A stretch of 64,000 nucleotides of DNA. Source: RPQJ01 sp963732415. GTDB taxonomy: Bacteria; Pseudomonadota; Gammaproteobacteria; Steroidobacterales; Steroidobacteraceae. The position numbers and the translations under genes are program-made. Location of the stretch: assembly GCA_963732415.1 (NCBI GenBank), contig CAVSZK010000009.1, positions 219,996-283,995 of the forward strand, written 5' to 3'. The stretch's first letter is position 1; each line of letters opens with the position of its first letter. The notes beneath the pieces were generated by a model. It had not been told where the DNA came from and ran no database searches. It saw only the letters and a list, made by a program, of their open reading frames with translations. Below are positions 28,505 to 37,900 of this stretch, one piece after another.

Positions 28505-28680
28505 TTTCCAGATCGCCAGTTCCGCGGCCCCGGGGCCCGCCGGCACTCGACCCACCGACCCATTTCCCGATAGTCCGCGGGTCAGGCCCCATCAGGCCCC
28601 ATCAGGCCCCGGATACTCTGCGGGTGATGCCCGAAACCCAAGTCAAATCATCCAGTTGGAAATGGTAGCCAGGGACGGAC
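28505..28680 (-). repeat. tRNA-Phe-flank repeat, copy R4
   Basis: The + strand runs ccagatcgccagttcc, cactcgacccaccgaccc, cccgatagtccgcgggtc, gggtgatgcccgaaaccca and cagttggaaatggtagcca, the same order of blocks as in copies R6 and R8. Only about 12 nt of the tRNA T-arm side remain before sequence diverges. It lies in a 605-bp gap between the monooxygenase and the DUF3604 gene. Confidence 0.7.
28581..28610. repeat. Tandem 10-bp repeat, three copies
   Basis: The unit atcaggcccc (first copy gtcaggcccc) is repeated three times inside repeat copy R4, replacing the longer spacer seen in R6 and R8. It is a likely slippage product. Confidence 0.9.
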
Positions 28681-28712
28681 AAGTTCGCCCGGGACGACCT
28701 TGGACATGCACA

Positions 28713-28736
28713 GCATGCATGCATGCATGCATGCAT
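28713..28736. repeat. Tetranucleotide tract (GCAT)6
   Basis: Six perfect gcat units lie 123 bp before the DUF3604 start. Such tracts can slip and so vary a promoter, but no promoter is clearly placed around it. Confidence 0.9.
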
Positions 28737-28858
28737 GATGGCCAAGGCTCAGGTAGGCAGCCCACAACTCACGCGACGTCGACGTGTGAAGGACTTCCGG
28801 ATCCGATGGATCACGTGATATATCGGTCGCCAGAACGAACATCCACAGGGAGAGAAAG

Positions 28859-30775
28859 GTGACACTCGAGTTCATCGATCGCCTGCCTTCGGGGTCGGCC
28901 GCGGCAACCCTTCTGCTGCTCGGCGTTCTCGTCGGCGGCTGCTCGCGCGAAGCGCCGGCTCCTGCAACCCCAGCGGTCAGTGCCACCACCGAAGCGCCCG
29001 CCTCCCCTGCGTCATCGGACCGGCCCGCCGCGAATCCCGAGCGCAACCCCTATTTCGGCGACGTGCACGTCCACACAGGCTGGTCATTCGACGCGTTCAC
29101 CAACGGCAGCCGCGCGACGCCGACCGACGCGTACGCCTGGGCCCAGGGCCAGGAGATCACCAACAGCGGCTTCGGCGGCAAGATCCAGATCCAGACGCCG
29201 CTCGACTTCTACATGGTGGCCGAGCACGCCGAGTTCATGGGCGTGTTCAACCAGATGAGCAACCCCGATAGCCCGCTCAGCAAGACCGAGCTGGCCAAGG
29301 GCGTCAACTCGCCCGACCCGGTGGTGCGCATGCAGACGTTCGCAGGCGTCCTGCGTGACATGAGCGCGGGCAAGGTCGACCCGATGCTCACCGACACGGC
29401 GCTCGCCCGCTCCGTTTGGGCCGAGATCGTGAAGGCGGCCGATGCGGCCTATCGGCCGGGCCACTTCACCACGTTCGGGGGCTTCGAGTGGACCTCGAAT
29501 CCGCAGAAGCGGAACCTGCACCGCGTCGTCGTGTTCCGTGACACGGAACACCTGCCGGACATGGTGCTGTCCGCGCTCGAATCCGAGGATCCGGAAACGC
29601 TCTGGAAATGGATGGATGAGCTGCGCGCGCGTGGCTCAACGCTGCTCGCCATTCCCCACAACGGCAACGCCAGCGACGGACGCATGTTCGAGACGGTCAA
29701 GTTCGACGGCAAGCCGATCGATGCGGCCTACAACCGCACGCGCGCCGCGAACGAGCCGCTCTACGAGATCACGCAGATCAAGGGCACCTCCGAGACGCAC
29801 CCCGATCTCTCGCCCAACGACGAGTTCGCAGGCTTCGAGCAGTGGGACTACACGCTGTCGGCCGACTCCGAGCGGCCCAAGCACCGTCGCGGCAGCTTCG
29901 CGCGCCAGGCGCTGCTCGAGGGCCTCTCGCAGGATTCGATGGGCAACGGGAACCCGTTCAAGTACGGGTTCATCGGCGATACCGACACCCACAATGCCGC
30001 GGGCAGCAACGAGGAATACAACTACACGGGCAAGTTCGCGTTCGAGAACGACGCCTCGCACAGGCTGAATGGCATGGAGGGACAGCCGGCCGGCCAGATC
30101 AGGCAAGTGCAGGAGTTCAGCTCGGGCGGCCTCGCAGGCGTGTGGGCCGAGGAGAACACGCGCGAGTCGATCTTCGACGCGATGCAACGTCGCGAGACGT
30201 TCGGCACGTCCGGCACGATGATCAAGGTGCGTTTCTTCGGCGGCTGGGACTTCACCGACGCAGACCTCAGTGGCACGGGTGCGGTGCGGGCGGGCTACGC
30301 GCGCGGTGTGCCGATGGGCAGCGACCTGAAGGCTGCCGCCGGCAAGGTGCCCACGTTCCTCGTGATGGCGAGCAAGGATCCGAAGAGCGGCAACCTCGAC
30401 CGTGTGCAGATCGTCAAGGGATGGCTGGATGCCAGCGGCAAGCAGCACGAAAAGGTCTACGACGTCGCGTGGAGCGGCGATCGCAAGCCCGATCCGAAGA
30501 CCGGCAAGTTGCCGCCGGTGGGCGACACGGTCAATGCCGCGACGGCCCAGTACACCAACACCATCGGCGCCGCCGAACTGGCCACGTTCTGGACTGATCC
30601 GGACTTCGATCCGGCCGAGCGTGCGTTCTATTACGTTCGGGCCCTCGAGATCCCGACGCCGCGCTGGAGCACTATCGACGCCGTGCGTCTCGGGGTGCCG
30701 GTTCCGAAGGGACTGCCAGTCTCGATCCAGGAGCGCGCGTGGACGTCCCCGATCTGGTACACGCCGACGAGCTGA
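28859..30775 (+). CDS. DUF3604 lipoprotein
   Basis: The 638-residue protein has a lipoprotein signal (LLGVLVGGC lipobox at about residue 27-28) and a Pro/Ala linker, followed by a DUF3604 domain over nearly all the rest. DUF3604 has PHP-like metal-site features: NPYFGDVHVHTGWSFDA near residue 64, HAEFMG, IPHNGNASDG and GFIGDTDTHN. Members are large exported proteins thought to be metal hydrolases, with no proven substrate. The GTG start at 28859 follows a purine-rich GGGAGAGAAAG. The gene stands alone between repeat copies R4 and R5. Confidence 0.88.
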   Translation: MTLEFIDRLPSGSAAATLLLLGVLVGGCSREAPAPATPAVSATTEAPASPASSDRPAANPERNPYFGDVHVHTGWSFDAFTNGSRATPTDAYAWAQGQEITNSGFGGKIQIQTPLDFYMVAEHAEFMGVFNQMSNPDSPLSKTELAKGVNSPDPVVRMQTFAGVLRDMSAGKVDPMLTDTALARSVWAEIVKAADAAYRPGHFTTFGGFEWTSNPQKRNLHRVVVFRDTEHLPDMVLSALESEDPETLWKWMDELRARGSTLLAIPHNGNASDGRMFETVKFDGKPIDAAYNRTRAANEPLYEITQIKGTSETHPDLSPNDEFAGFEQWDYTLSADSERPKHRRGSFARQALLEGLSQDSMGNGNPFKYGFIGDTDTHNAAGSNEEYNYTGKFAFENDASHRLNGMEGQPAGQIRQVQEFSSGGLAGVWAEENTRESIFDAMQRRETFGTSGTMIKVRFFGGWDFTDADLSGTGAVRAGYARGVPMGSDLKAAAGKVPTFLVMASKDPKSGNLDRVQIVKGWLDASGKQHEKVYDVAWSGDRKPDPKTGKLPPVGDTVNAATAQYTNTIGAAELATFWTDPDFDPAERAFYYVRALEIPTPRWSTIDAVRLGVPVPKGLPVSIQERAWTSPIWYTPTS

Positions 30776-30867
30776 CTCCCTCCGCAGCGCCCTCGCGTCA
30801 TGGAGCGGCCAGGGCTCGCGGGACGGCGAGCGCGCTTTATCGGGAGTCGCGGCACCGGGCCTCGACC

Positions 30868-31290
30868 CACACACTTCCCGATAGTCCGCGGGTCAGCCAT
30901 CGATGGCCCCGGGCAGTCCACGAGTGATACCCGGAACCCATTGCGAATCATCGAGTTGGAAATGGTGGCCACGGACGGACCGATTCGCGAAGCGAATCAG
31001 GACAGCGCAGCTGCCCGAAGGGCGAGGATCGGCGCAGGCCGATCCGAGTCAATCGAACCATCGACACGCGGATTTTCAGCACAACGTAGAGCCCGGTTCG
31101 GCGCGAGCAAGCCGAAGACTGGAAAGGGATTTCCGCAAGGCCGACCGAACCGCCCCGCCCGACCGAGCCCATACCGAACCGGAAAGTCGGTACTGGACCG
31201 AACCGCGGGGTAAGCCGAAGAAGCGCAACGGCGTCGGGGCATCGCGACCGAACTTCTTCCGAACCGCGCGGCGAACGGGCCGCCGCCTAC
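30868..31290 (-). repeat. tRNA-Phe-derived composite repeat, copy R5 (fullest)
   Basis: The blocks in + order are: flank (cccgatagtccgcgggtca, 30877-30895 region); acceptor end (gttggaaatggtggcca); a hairpin-rich insert of about 73 bp inside the T-arm (30979-31051); the rest of the tRNA T-arm and anticodon arm (aatcgaaccatcgacacgcg, then gattttcag); a middle part (gagcccggttcggcgcgag); and block B (ggcatcgcgaccgaac and cttccgaaccg, about 31228-31275). Over about 110 bp it is almost identical to copy R8, 18.3 kb away. Confidence 0.85.
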
Positions 31291-31451
31291 AGAAGCTCTC
31301 CGACTTCACGCGCTGCTACAACCGCCAGCGCATGCACTGGGCTTTGGGCGGGAACCCGCTGCTACCCTCGGCCAAGGCCGTTGCCAACATCCATTCGGTA
31401 ACGTCGCAAAGCCATCGCCGCCGGCTTTACCGGCTGCCGTCTGCGGACTGA
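31287..31451 (+). pseudogene. Probable transposase (integrase-core) C-terminal remnant
   Basis: The frame reads LQKLSDFTRCYNRQRMHWAL, then GGNPLLPSA, which resembles the end of IS481/IS3-type transposases (pattern YNxQRPHxALGG). It has no start and directly follows repeat block B. The rest of the element is gone. It is the only trace of a recombinase or transposase in the window. Confidence 0.45.
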
Positions 31452-31512
31452 TTACGAATTCGCACCGCGCATGGCGCTGGACAATTGTCCCTTGACATCC
31501 AAGCGCCAATAT

Positions 31513-31529
31513 ACTTCAATCATTGAAGT
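31513..31529. promoter_or_regulatory. Palindromic operator before HxlR operon
   Basis: ACTTCAAT-C-ATTGAAGT is a perfect 17-bp palindrome 17 bp before the hxlR-type start, overlapping a possible -10 (TATACT at 31510-31515). A TTGACA lies at 31492-31497. Autoregulation by the first gene product is likely. Confidence 0.65.
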
Positions 31530-31545
31530 TACTTGAGTCGGTGCG

Positions 31546-32046
31546 ATGAAGCCGAAATCATTTGCAGGAATGCGCTGCTCGATTGCAGGCGCCCTTGAAC
31601 TGATCGGGGACCGCTGGGCTTTGCTGGTGATCCGCGACCTATTCCTGGGGCTGCGCCGATACGACGATCTACGCGCCAGCACCGGCATCCCGACAGCGAC
31701 CCTGGCCGCACGCCTCAAGCATCTTGTGGCGAGCGGCATCGTCGAACGCGTCAGCTACCAGGAGCGTCCGCCGCGCGACGAGTATCGGCTGACTGAAAAG
31801 GGACGCGACCTTTGGAAAGTCAGCGTCGCGTTGCGAGAGTGGGGTGATCGTTGGGACGCCAGCGGGTGTGGCGCGCCGCCGGTGCAGACATTTGATCGCG
31901 GGACCGGTCGTCGCCTGACACTTGCGCTGGTCGATGGCAAGACAGGCCAGGCCGTCGCACCTGACCGCATTGAACTACGGCCTGGCCCTGGGGCTGACGA
32001 CACGATCCGCCGCCTCCTTGATCCCACCACCAAGGCAGTCCGATGA
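31546..32046 (+). CDS. HxlR-family transcriptional regulator
   Basis: The 166-residue protein has the HxlR winged helix: CSIAGALELIGDRWALLVIR near the start, with Cys11 in the usual redox or electrophile-sensing position, then LRRYDDLRAS, and the wing VERVSYQERPPRDEYRLTEKG. HxlR proteins respond to aldehydes, quinones or oxidants. It heads a five-gene run: the next gene overlaps its stop in ATGA, then SDR, thioesterase and MDR genes follow. The palindrome directly upstream is the likely operator. This suggests a switch for detoxifying electrophiles. Confidence 0.93.
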   Translation: MKPKSFAGMRCSIAGALELIGDRWALLVIRDLFLGLRRYDDLRASTGIPTATLAARLKHLVASGIVERVSYQERPPRDEYRLTEKGRDLWKVSVALREWGDRWDASGCGAPPVQTFDRGTGRRLTLALVDGKTGQAVAPDRIELRPGPGADDTIRRLLDPTTKAVR

Positions 32047-32636
32047 AACAGCAGGTCGAATTGTTTTACGACTTCCGCAGCCCATATGGCTACCTGGCAT
32101 TCACTCAGTTGCGGGAAATAGATATAAACCTGGTGCTGCGACCGATGCAGGTCCTCAAGGTCATGGAGCAGGTTGGCAACGTGCCGACCACCATCACCTG
32201 TAAAGCAAAGGGCCGGTACGCGCGCACCGATCTGGGCCGCTGGGCACGGCACTACGGTATCGCGTTGAACCCGTCGAACATGGCTGAGAACGACGGCGAT
32301 GCCTGCTCACGAGCTGTACTTGCAGCGGGTTCGCCGGCCGAGGCGTCTGCAATCACCTTGGCGCCGTATCGAGCCTGCTGGAGCGAAGGCAAGTCGCTTG
32401 CGACGACCGGCGATATCCTGGCCACGATCACTGCAGCCGGCATCCATGCTTCCAATATCGCCAAGTTAGTCGATGCGCCGGAGGTAGTCGCCCAACTTGA
32501 TGCCAACACGGCCGAAGCGGCCGAACGGGGCGTGTTCGGCTCGCCGACCATGATCGTCGGCGACGCGATGTTCTTCGGCAACGACCGGCTGGATTTCCTC
32601 CGCGAAGAGCTCGCACGCCTGGAGCAAGTGGCATGA
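32043..32636 (+). CDS. DsbA-fold 2-hydroxychromene-2-carboxylate isomerase-like protein
   Basis: The 197-residue protein has the FYDFRSPYGYLA start of the HCCA isomerase/kappa-class GST group, in which the Ser contacts glutathione, and the FGSPTMIVGDAMFFGNDRLDF block near the end. In naphthalene degradation these enzymes isomerise a ring-cleavage product with GSH; many relatives act as GSH-dependent isomerases of other electrophiles. It overlaps the hxlR stop by 4 bp (ATGA) and the next gene start also by 4 bp, so translation is coupled. The substrate is unknown. Confidence 0.88.
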   Translation: MKQQVELFYDFRSPYGYLAFTQLREIDINLVLRPMQVLKVMEQVGNVPTTITCKAKGRYARTDLGRWARHYGIALNPSNMAENDGDACSRAVLAAGSPAEASAITLAPYRACWSEGKSLATTGDILATITAAGIHASNIAKLVDAPEVVAQLDANTAEAAERGVFGSPTMIVGDAMFFGNDRLDFLREELARLEQVA

Positions 32637-33331
32637 CAGACACGTCCAGGCCCCTCGCTCTCGTGACCGGTGTCGGCCCCGGAACCGGTGCATCCGTCGT
32701 CCGACGCCTCGCCCGCGAAGGCTATCGGGTCGCGATGCTGGCGCGTGATGCAAACCGGCTGGCTGCACTGGAAAGCGAGATTCCTGGCTCAATCTCAGTG
32801 CCTTGCGATGTGAGTGATGTTGCCGCGCTGGAACGGGCGATCACGATGGTCGGCAATCCGACGATTGTCGTTCACAACGCCGTGGGCGGAGCCTTCGGCA
32901 CCTTCCGTCAGATCGAGGCGGAAACGCTTCGGCGCAATTTCGAGATCAACGCGATGGCGCTGTTCCACCTTGCGAGACTGACTACGCCAGCGATGGTCGA
33001 AGCCGGCGAAGGAGCGCTGATCGTCACAGGCAACACCGCGGCTCAGCGCGGACGAGCGGCTTTTGCGGGTTTCGCACCGACCAAGGCGGCTCAACGCATC
33101 CTCGCCGAATCGCTGGCCCGCGACCTGGGGCCGAAAGGTGTCCACGTCGCGTACCTCGTCATCGACGCGTCGATAGACGTGCCATGGCAGCGCGAGTTCC
33201 AACCCGACAAGCCGGATGACTTCTTCATTTCTCCCGCTTCGATCGCCGACGAAGTATTCCATCTCGCGCATCAGCCGCGCGACGCCTGGTCGTTCCTGGC
33301 CGAAATTCGTCCCTTCAACGAACAGTGGTGA
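32633..33331 (+). CDS. Short-chain dehydrogenase-like protein lacking the catalytic Tyr
   Basis: The 232-residue protein is an SDR by its dinucleotide site GVGPGTG (13-19), the CDVSD block (58-62) and the NNAG equivalent HNAVGG (81-86). The active-site YxxxK is FAPTK (147-151), so Tyr is Phe, and the Ser position is in GNTAA (133-137). Lys is kept. It may bind NAD(P)H without classical dehydrogenase chemistry, or use another residue. It sits in an HxlR operon and overlaps the gene before by 4 bp. Confidence 0.85.
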   Translation: MTDTSRPLALVTGVGPGTGASVVRRLAREGYRVAMLARDANRLAALESEIPGSISVPCDVSDVAALERAITMVGNPTIVVHNAVGGAFGTFRQIEAETLRRNFEINAMALFHLARLTTPAMVEAGEGALIVTGNTAAQRGRAAFAGFAPTKAAQRILAESLARDLGPKGVHVAYLVIDASIDVPWQREFQPDKPDDFFISPASIADEVFHLAHQPRDAWSFLAEIRPFNEQW

Positions 33332-33336
33332 ACGAC

Positions 33337-33810
33337 ATGCCCGGAAACAGCGAAGAATCGCTTGATGGCCTGGAGCAACTGCGCGCGCTCATTGCAAGCG
33401 ATCGCAAGGCGCCGATGGCTGAGAAGCTCGGTATCCATCTGATCGAGGCCGATCGCGGCAAGGTCGTGTTCGAAGGTGCGCCAGACCACAGCGTCTACAA
33501 TCCGCTCGGATCGGTCCACGGGGGCTACGCCGCGACGATGCTCGACAGCGCTTGCGGCATAGCGGTGCATTCTGCGCTCGGGCCGAACCGTGGACACACC
33601 ACACTGGAACTGAAGGTGTCCTTTCTGCGCGGCCTCGACGCCCAAAGCGGCACGGTCCGTGCGGTCGGTCGGACCATTTCAGTCGGACGCCGCGTCGCCT
33701 TCGCCGAGGCGACCCTTCACGACGGTGAAGGACGGCTTTGCGCCACCGCGACGTCGACCCTGTTGGTGTTCGACGTCGAGCCGGGCAAGCAGGGCTCCCT
33801 ACTATCCTGA
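33337..33810 (+). CDS. PaaI-type hotdog thioesterase
   Basis: The 157-residue hotdog-fold protein has the NPLGSVHGGYAATMLDSACG block with the conserved HGG and Asp of PaaI/YbgC-type acyl-CoA thioesterases, and the HTTLELKVSFLRGL strand. It would hydrolyse acyl- or aryl-acyl-CoA esters in the cytoplasm. An in-frame GTG at 33325 overlaps the gene before; I prefer the ATG at 33337. In this operon it probably removes CoA from a toxic or dead-end intermediate. Confidence 0.88.
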   Translation: MPGNSEESLDGLEQLRALIASDRKAPMAEKLGIHLIEADRGKVVFEGAPDHSVYNPLGSVHGGYAATMLDSACGIAVHSALGPNRGHTTLELKVSFLRGLDAQSGTVRAVGRTISVGRRVAFAEATLHDGEGRLCATATSTLLVFDVEPGKQGSLLS

Positions 33811-33829
33811 ATAGTCTCCAGGGATCGTC

Positions 33830-34855
33830 ATGAAGGCATTTGCTATCGACAGGTACCGCGGCCCGCTGTCCCCACGGGAGTTCCCTGATCCCGTGCCAGG
33901 ACAGGGCGATGTGATCGTTGCCATTGCGGCAACGAGCGTCAACCCGCTCGACTGCAAGCTTCGCGAAGGAGCGTTCAAAGTCGTATTGCCGTACAAGATG
34001 CCATTGATCCTCGGCAACGATCTGGCAGGCACCGTCGCGGCCGTCGGCCCCGGCGTGCGGCGGTTCAAGATCGGCGATGAGGTCTTCGCCAGGCCGGACA
34101 AGGGCCGAATAGGTACCTTCGCCGAGCGCATCGCGATCGCCGAAGCTGATCTAGCACTCAAGCCAACCAGTCTCAGTATGGCTGAAGCGGCATCGCTTCC
34201 ACTGGTCGCACTGACCGCATGGCAGGTGCTGGTGGAGCGCGCGGGCGTGAAACGAGGACAGAAGGTGCTGATACACGCCGGCTCTGGCGGGGTCGGCACG
34301 GTTGCCATTCAACTCGCCAAGCATCTCGGCGCAACAGTCGCAACGACCGTAGGAACCGATAACATCAAACTCGCCAAGAGCCTTGGGGCCGACGTCGTGA
34401 TCGACTATCGCAAGGGAAACTTCGTCGAGCAGTTGAGTGATTACGACGTCGTCCTGAACACACTCGGTCCGGACGTACTGGAAAAGTCGCTGTCGGTCCT
34501 CAAACCGGGCGGCAAGCTGATCTCGATTTCCGGTCCGCCTGATCCCGCTTTTGGGGTCGAAATCGGCGCGAACCTTGTTGTTCGTCAAGTGCTGTGCCTT
34601 GCGAGTGCCAAGACCCGTCGAAATGCGCACAAGCGCGATGTCGACTATTCGTTCCTGTTCATGCGCGCGGATGGCCGGACTCTTGCCAAGATAGCCAAGC
34701 TGGTCGATGCCGGTACCATCCGGCCGACAATCGACAGCGTATTCGGCTTCGATGCGGTGCCGGAGGCAATGGATCGCGTTGCGTCCGGCCATGCTCGCGG
34801 CAAGGTCGTAGTTCAGATTGTCGCGGACGCATTCTCGCCCACATCGGGCAAGTGA
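33830..34855 (+). CDS. Zinc-independent MDR oxidoreductase (quinone reductase-like)
   Basis: The 341-residue protein is a medium-chain dehydrogenase/reductase: N-terminal GroES-like part (SVNPLDCKLREG, LILGNDLAGTVAAVG) and NADPH-binding HAGSGGVGTVAIQLAKHLGA. The zinc-ligand Cys and Glu pattern of alcohol dehydrogenases is absent, which places it with quinone oxidoreductases and enoyl reductases. It reduces quinones or activated double bonds with NADPH. It is the last gene of the HxlR-led run, 19 bp after the thioesterase. Confidence 0.93.
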   Translation: MKAFAIDRYRGPLSPREFPDPVPGQGDVIVAIAATSVNPLDCKLREGAFKVVLPYKMPLILGNDLAGTVAAVGPGVRRFKIGDEVFARPDKGRIGTFAERIAIAEADLALKPTSLSMAEAASLPLVALTAWQVLVERAGVKRGQKVLIHAGSGGVGTVAIQLAKHLGATVATTVGTDNIKLAKSLGADVVIDYRKGNFVEQLSDYDVVLNTLGPDVLEKSLSVLKPGGKLISISGPPDPAFGVEIGANLVVRQVLCLASAKTRRNAHKRDVDYSFLFMRADGRTLAKIAKLVDAGTIRPTIDSVFGFDAVPEAMDRVASGHARGKVVVQIVADAFSPTSGK

Positions 34856-34955
34856 AACGCCCCGATACCGTATGGACGTGGGCAAGTTGCCCGGACGCAG
34901 GCTTTGACGGCTGTACGGCTGGAACTGGCGCCAGCCCGGCCTGGGTCTGGTGTGC

Positions 34956-37900
34956 TCACGGCGCACCGTGTCGGTGCTTCCGGACCGGATCAACCTTGAA
35001 CCAAGTCGCATAAAGAGCCGGCACGAAGAGCAGGGTAAGAAGAGTCGCCACAAGCAGCCCGCCCATGATGGCCATCGCCATAGGTCCCCAAAAAGCACTT
35101 CTGGTTAATGGGATCATCGCCAGAATAGCCGCCGCCGCAGTGAGCGCAACCGGCCTGGAGCGGCGCACGGTCGCCTCGATGATCGCCGTCCATGGAGAAG
35201 CGCCCGCCAGAATATTGCGTTCGATTTGATCTACCAATATGACCGAGTTGCGCATGATCATCCCGCCCAGTGCAATTACACCCAGCAAGGCGACGAAGCC
35301 GAACGGGGCATTGAATGCCAATAGCGCAGGCACCACGCCGATAAACCCCAACGGGAAGGTCAAGAAAACCATGGTGACCATCGAGAAATTCTTCAGCTGC
35401 AGCATGAGCAAGATCAGCATGACCAGAACCATGACCGGGACAACGGCAAACAAGGCATTGTTTGACCGCTCGGCGTCGTCGATGGCTCCACCTGCGGCGA
35501 TTGCATAGCCCGGTGGCAGACTGTCGATCAGCGGTTGCAGATCAGGGAGGATCTTTTTCGTTGCCGAGGGCGCTTGAACGCCGTCCGCGACATCACTGTT
35601 GACGCTCATGACCACGGTTCGATCCCGTCGCCAGATCACCGGGTCTTCAAACGCCGGTTCGACGCGAGCTACGGCCGACAGCGGCACTGCCTGCCCATTC
35701 ATGCTGACCACCGCGATGTCATCGATGTGCGACAGACCATTCCGCTCGTCGGCAACCCCTCGCAGAATGATATCGAGGGTTTCTTCTCCGCGACGAATCT
35801 GACCAGCGGCAGTGCCCTGCAAGGCAAGCTGAAGCTGGCTCGCAATGGCCGAATTGCTGATCCCAAGACGGCGCGCCTTGTCGTGGTCAATTTTCAGCTT
35901 CAGCGTACGAACCTGTTCGTTCCAATCCAGCTGCGTATCCTTCACCAAAGGGCTGCGACTGACGATCGCTTTTACTTCGTTGGCAATTTCCCGCACCTTG
36001 CTCAAATCAGGGCCAGTGATCCTGAATTGAACCGGGAAGGCTACCGGTGGCCCGAATTCAAGACGCAGCACCCTGCCTCTGAGTTCAGGAAATTCAATTT
36101 CATCGCCAAAGAGTTTCAGCAGACGCGCGCGAACCTCTTCCCTCCCCGCCAGGCTGTGCGTCTGAATCATGAATTGGGCGTAGCCCGGATTGGGCAGTTC
36201 CGGGGCGAGCGAGTTGTAAAAGCGGGGCGATCCCTCTCCGATGTACGCGGTGAAATGGGCGATGTCTTCGTCGTCGGCCAGGCGCTTCTCGAGTTTTCTT
36301 ACCGCGGCTTCCGTGGCCACAAAAGACGACCCTGCTTTGAGTCTGAGTTCGACGAGAAGCTCGGTTCGCGCGGCCACGGGAAAGAACTGTTGCTGCACCA
36401 GTCGCATCCCTGCCAGTGCAAGCAGGAAAAGTGCGGCCGTCCCAATCAACACCTTGCCGCGATGGCGAACGCAGGCTTCGATAATCATCCGAAGTCGCCG
36501 GTATAGAGGGCTGTTATAAGCATTGCCGTGATGCGGGTGCATCTCGTTCGGCAACATCAGCACCCCGAGATAGGGGGTAAACACGATGGCGACCAGCCAG
36601 GAGGCGATCATGGCGATGCCCACGATCCAGAAGATTCCGCCGGCGTATTCCCCCGCCACGGATTTCGCAAAGCCGACCGGCATGAAGCCGGCTACGGTGA
36701 CCAGCGTGCCAGTCAGCATGGGAAACGCCGTGGACGTGTAGGCGAAGCTCGCCGCGCTGAATTTATCGAGTCCTTCTTCGAGCTTCACCATCATCATTTC
36801 CACCGCGATGATCGCGTCGTCGACCAGCAGCCCCAGCGCAATGATCAGCGCGCCCAGGGATATCCGGTCCAGGTTCCAGTCAAAGATGTACATGACGACT
36901 GCGACGATGCTCAGCACTAGCGGCACCGATGCCGCAACGACCACTCCCGTGCGCCAGCCCAGGAAAAAGAAGGTCACGACCAGAACAATGACCAGTGCCT
37001 CGAGAAAGGACTTTTCGAATTCCCACACCGAGGCTTCCACCAGCGTCGGTTGGTCCACGTACTGCGAAAGTGTCACACCCGCCGGCAACTCAGCCTTGAT
37101 CTCTTCCACCACGCTCTGCAACGACTGGCCCAGCTGCAGCAGGTTGGCATTCGGTGCCGGGGTGACGCCGATCACCACCACCGGTTTGCCGTCGTGGCGA
37201 ATCTTGAACGTGGCGGGTTCGGCATCGCCGTAACGCACGTCTGCGATGTCGGCCAGGCGCAGCAGATGACCGCCGACGGCGATGTCGATGTTTTCCACCT
37301 CGCTGCGGGTTTTCAACCCACCGTCCATGCGTACGACGACGCGATCCTGGTGGGTCTCGGCTTGCCCAAGCGGCCTGACCTCACTCCGGTCGGCAATGGC
37401 GTCGACTATGACCTGCGGCGAAACGCCGAGGGCGGCCAGTCGGCGGGTGGACACTTCGACGTAAATGACTTGCTTCTGTTTGCCCAGGATCCTGACCTTG
37501 TTGGTGCCCTGAACTTTCTGCAGCGTGCGCTTGATGCCGGAAGCGAATTCTTCGAGCTCGGCCTGGGTTAACCCCTCGGCCTCCAGCGCATACAGGGCGG
37601 AATAGACATCGTTGTATTCATCGTTGAAAAGCGGCCCCTGCATGTCGGCGGGCAGCGAGTTGCGGATATCGCCAATTTTCTTGCGCACCTGATACCAGAG
37701 TGCCCGCAGCTCGGCCGCTGAATTCCTGCCGTCAATGGCCAGCGTCAACCCGCCATAGCCTTGCCGGGCAAAGCTGGTCACGTAGCGCAGGTTCGGCAGT
37801 TCCTGCACCGCTTGCTCCATCCGGTTCAGGATTTGATTCTGGATTTCATCCGGCGTTGCGCCCGGCCAGCCGACCAGGGCGGTCATCAGGGGGATTTCAA

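Noticed and set aside
28581..28736. CRISPR array
   Set aside because: The repeats are contiguous 4-bp and 10-bp tandem units with no spacers, and no cas gene is present.
31076..31309. Small protein gene on the minus strand in repeat R5
   Set aside because: The frame is shared with other copies, but differences alter residues freely and no start or ribosome site is conserved; kept only as a finding.
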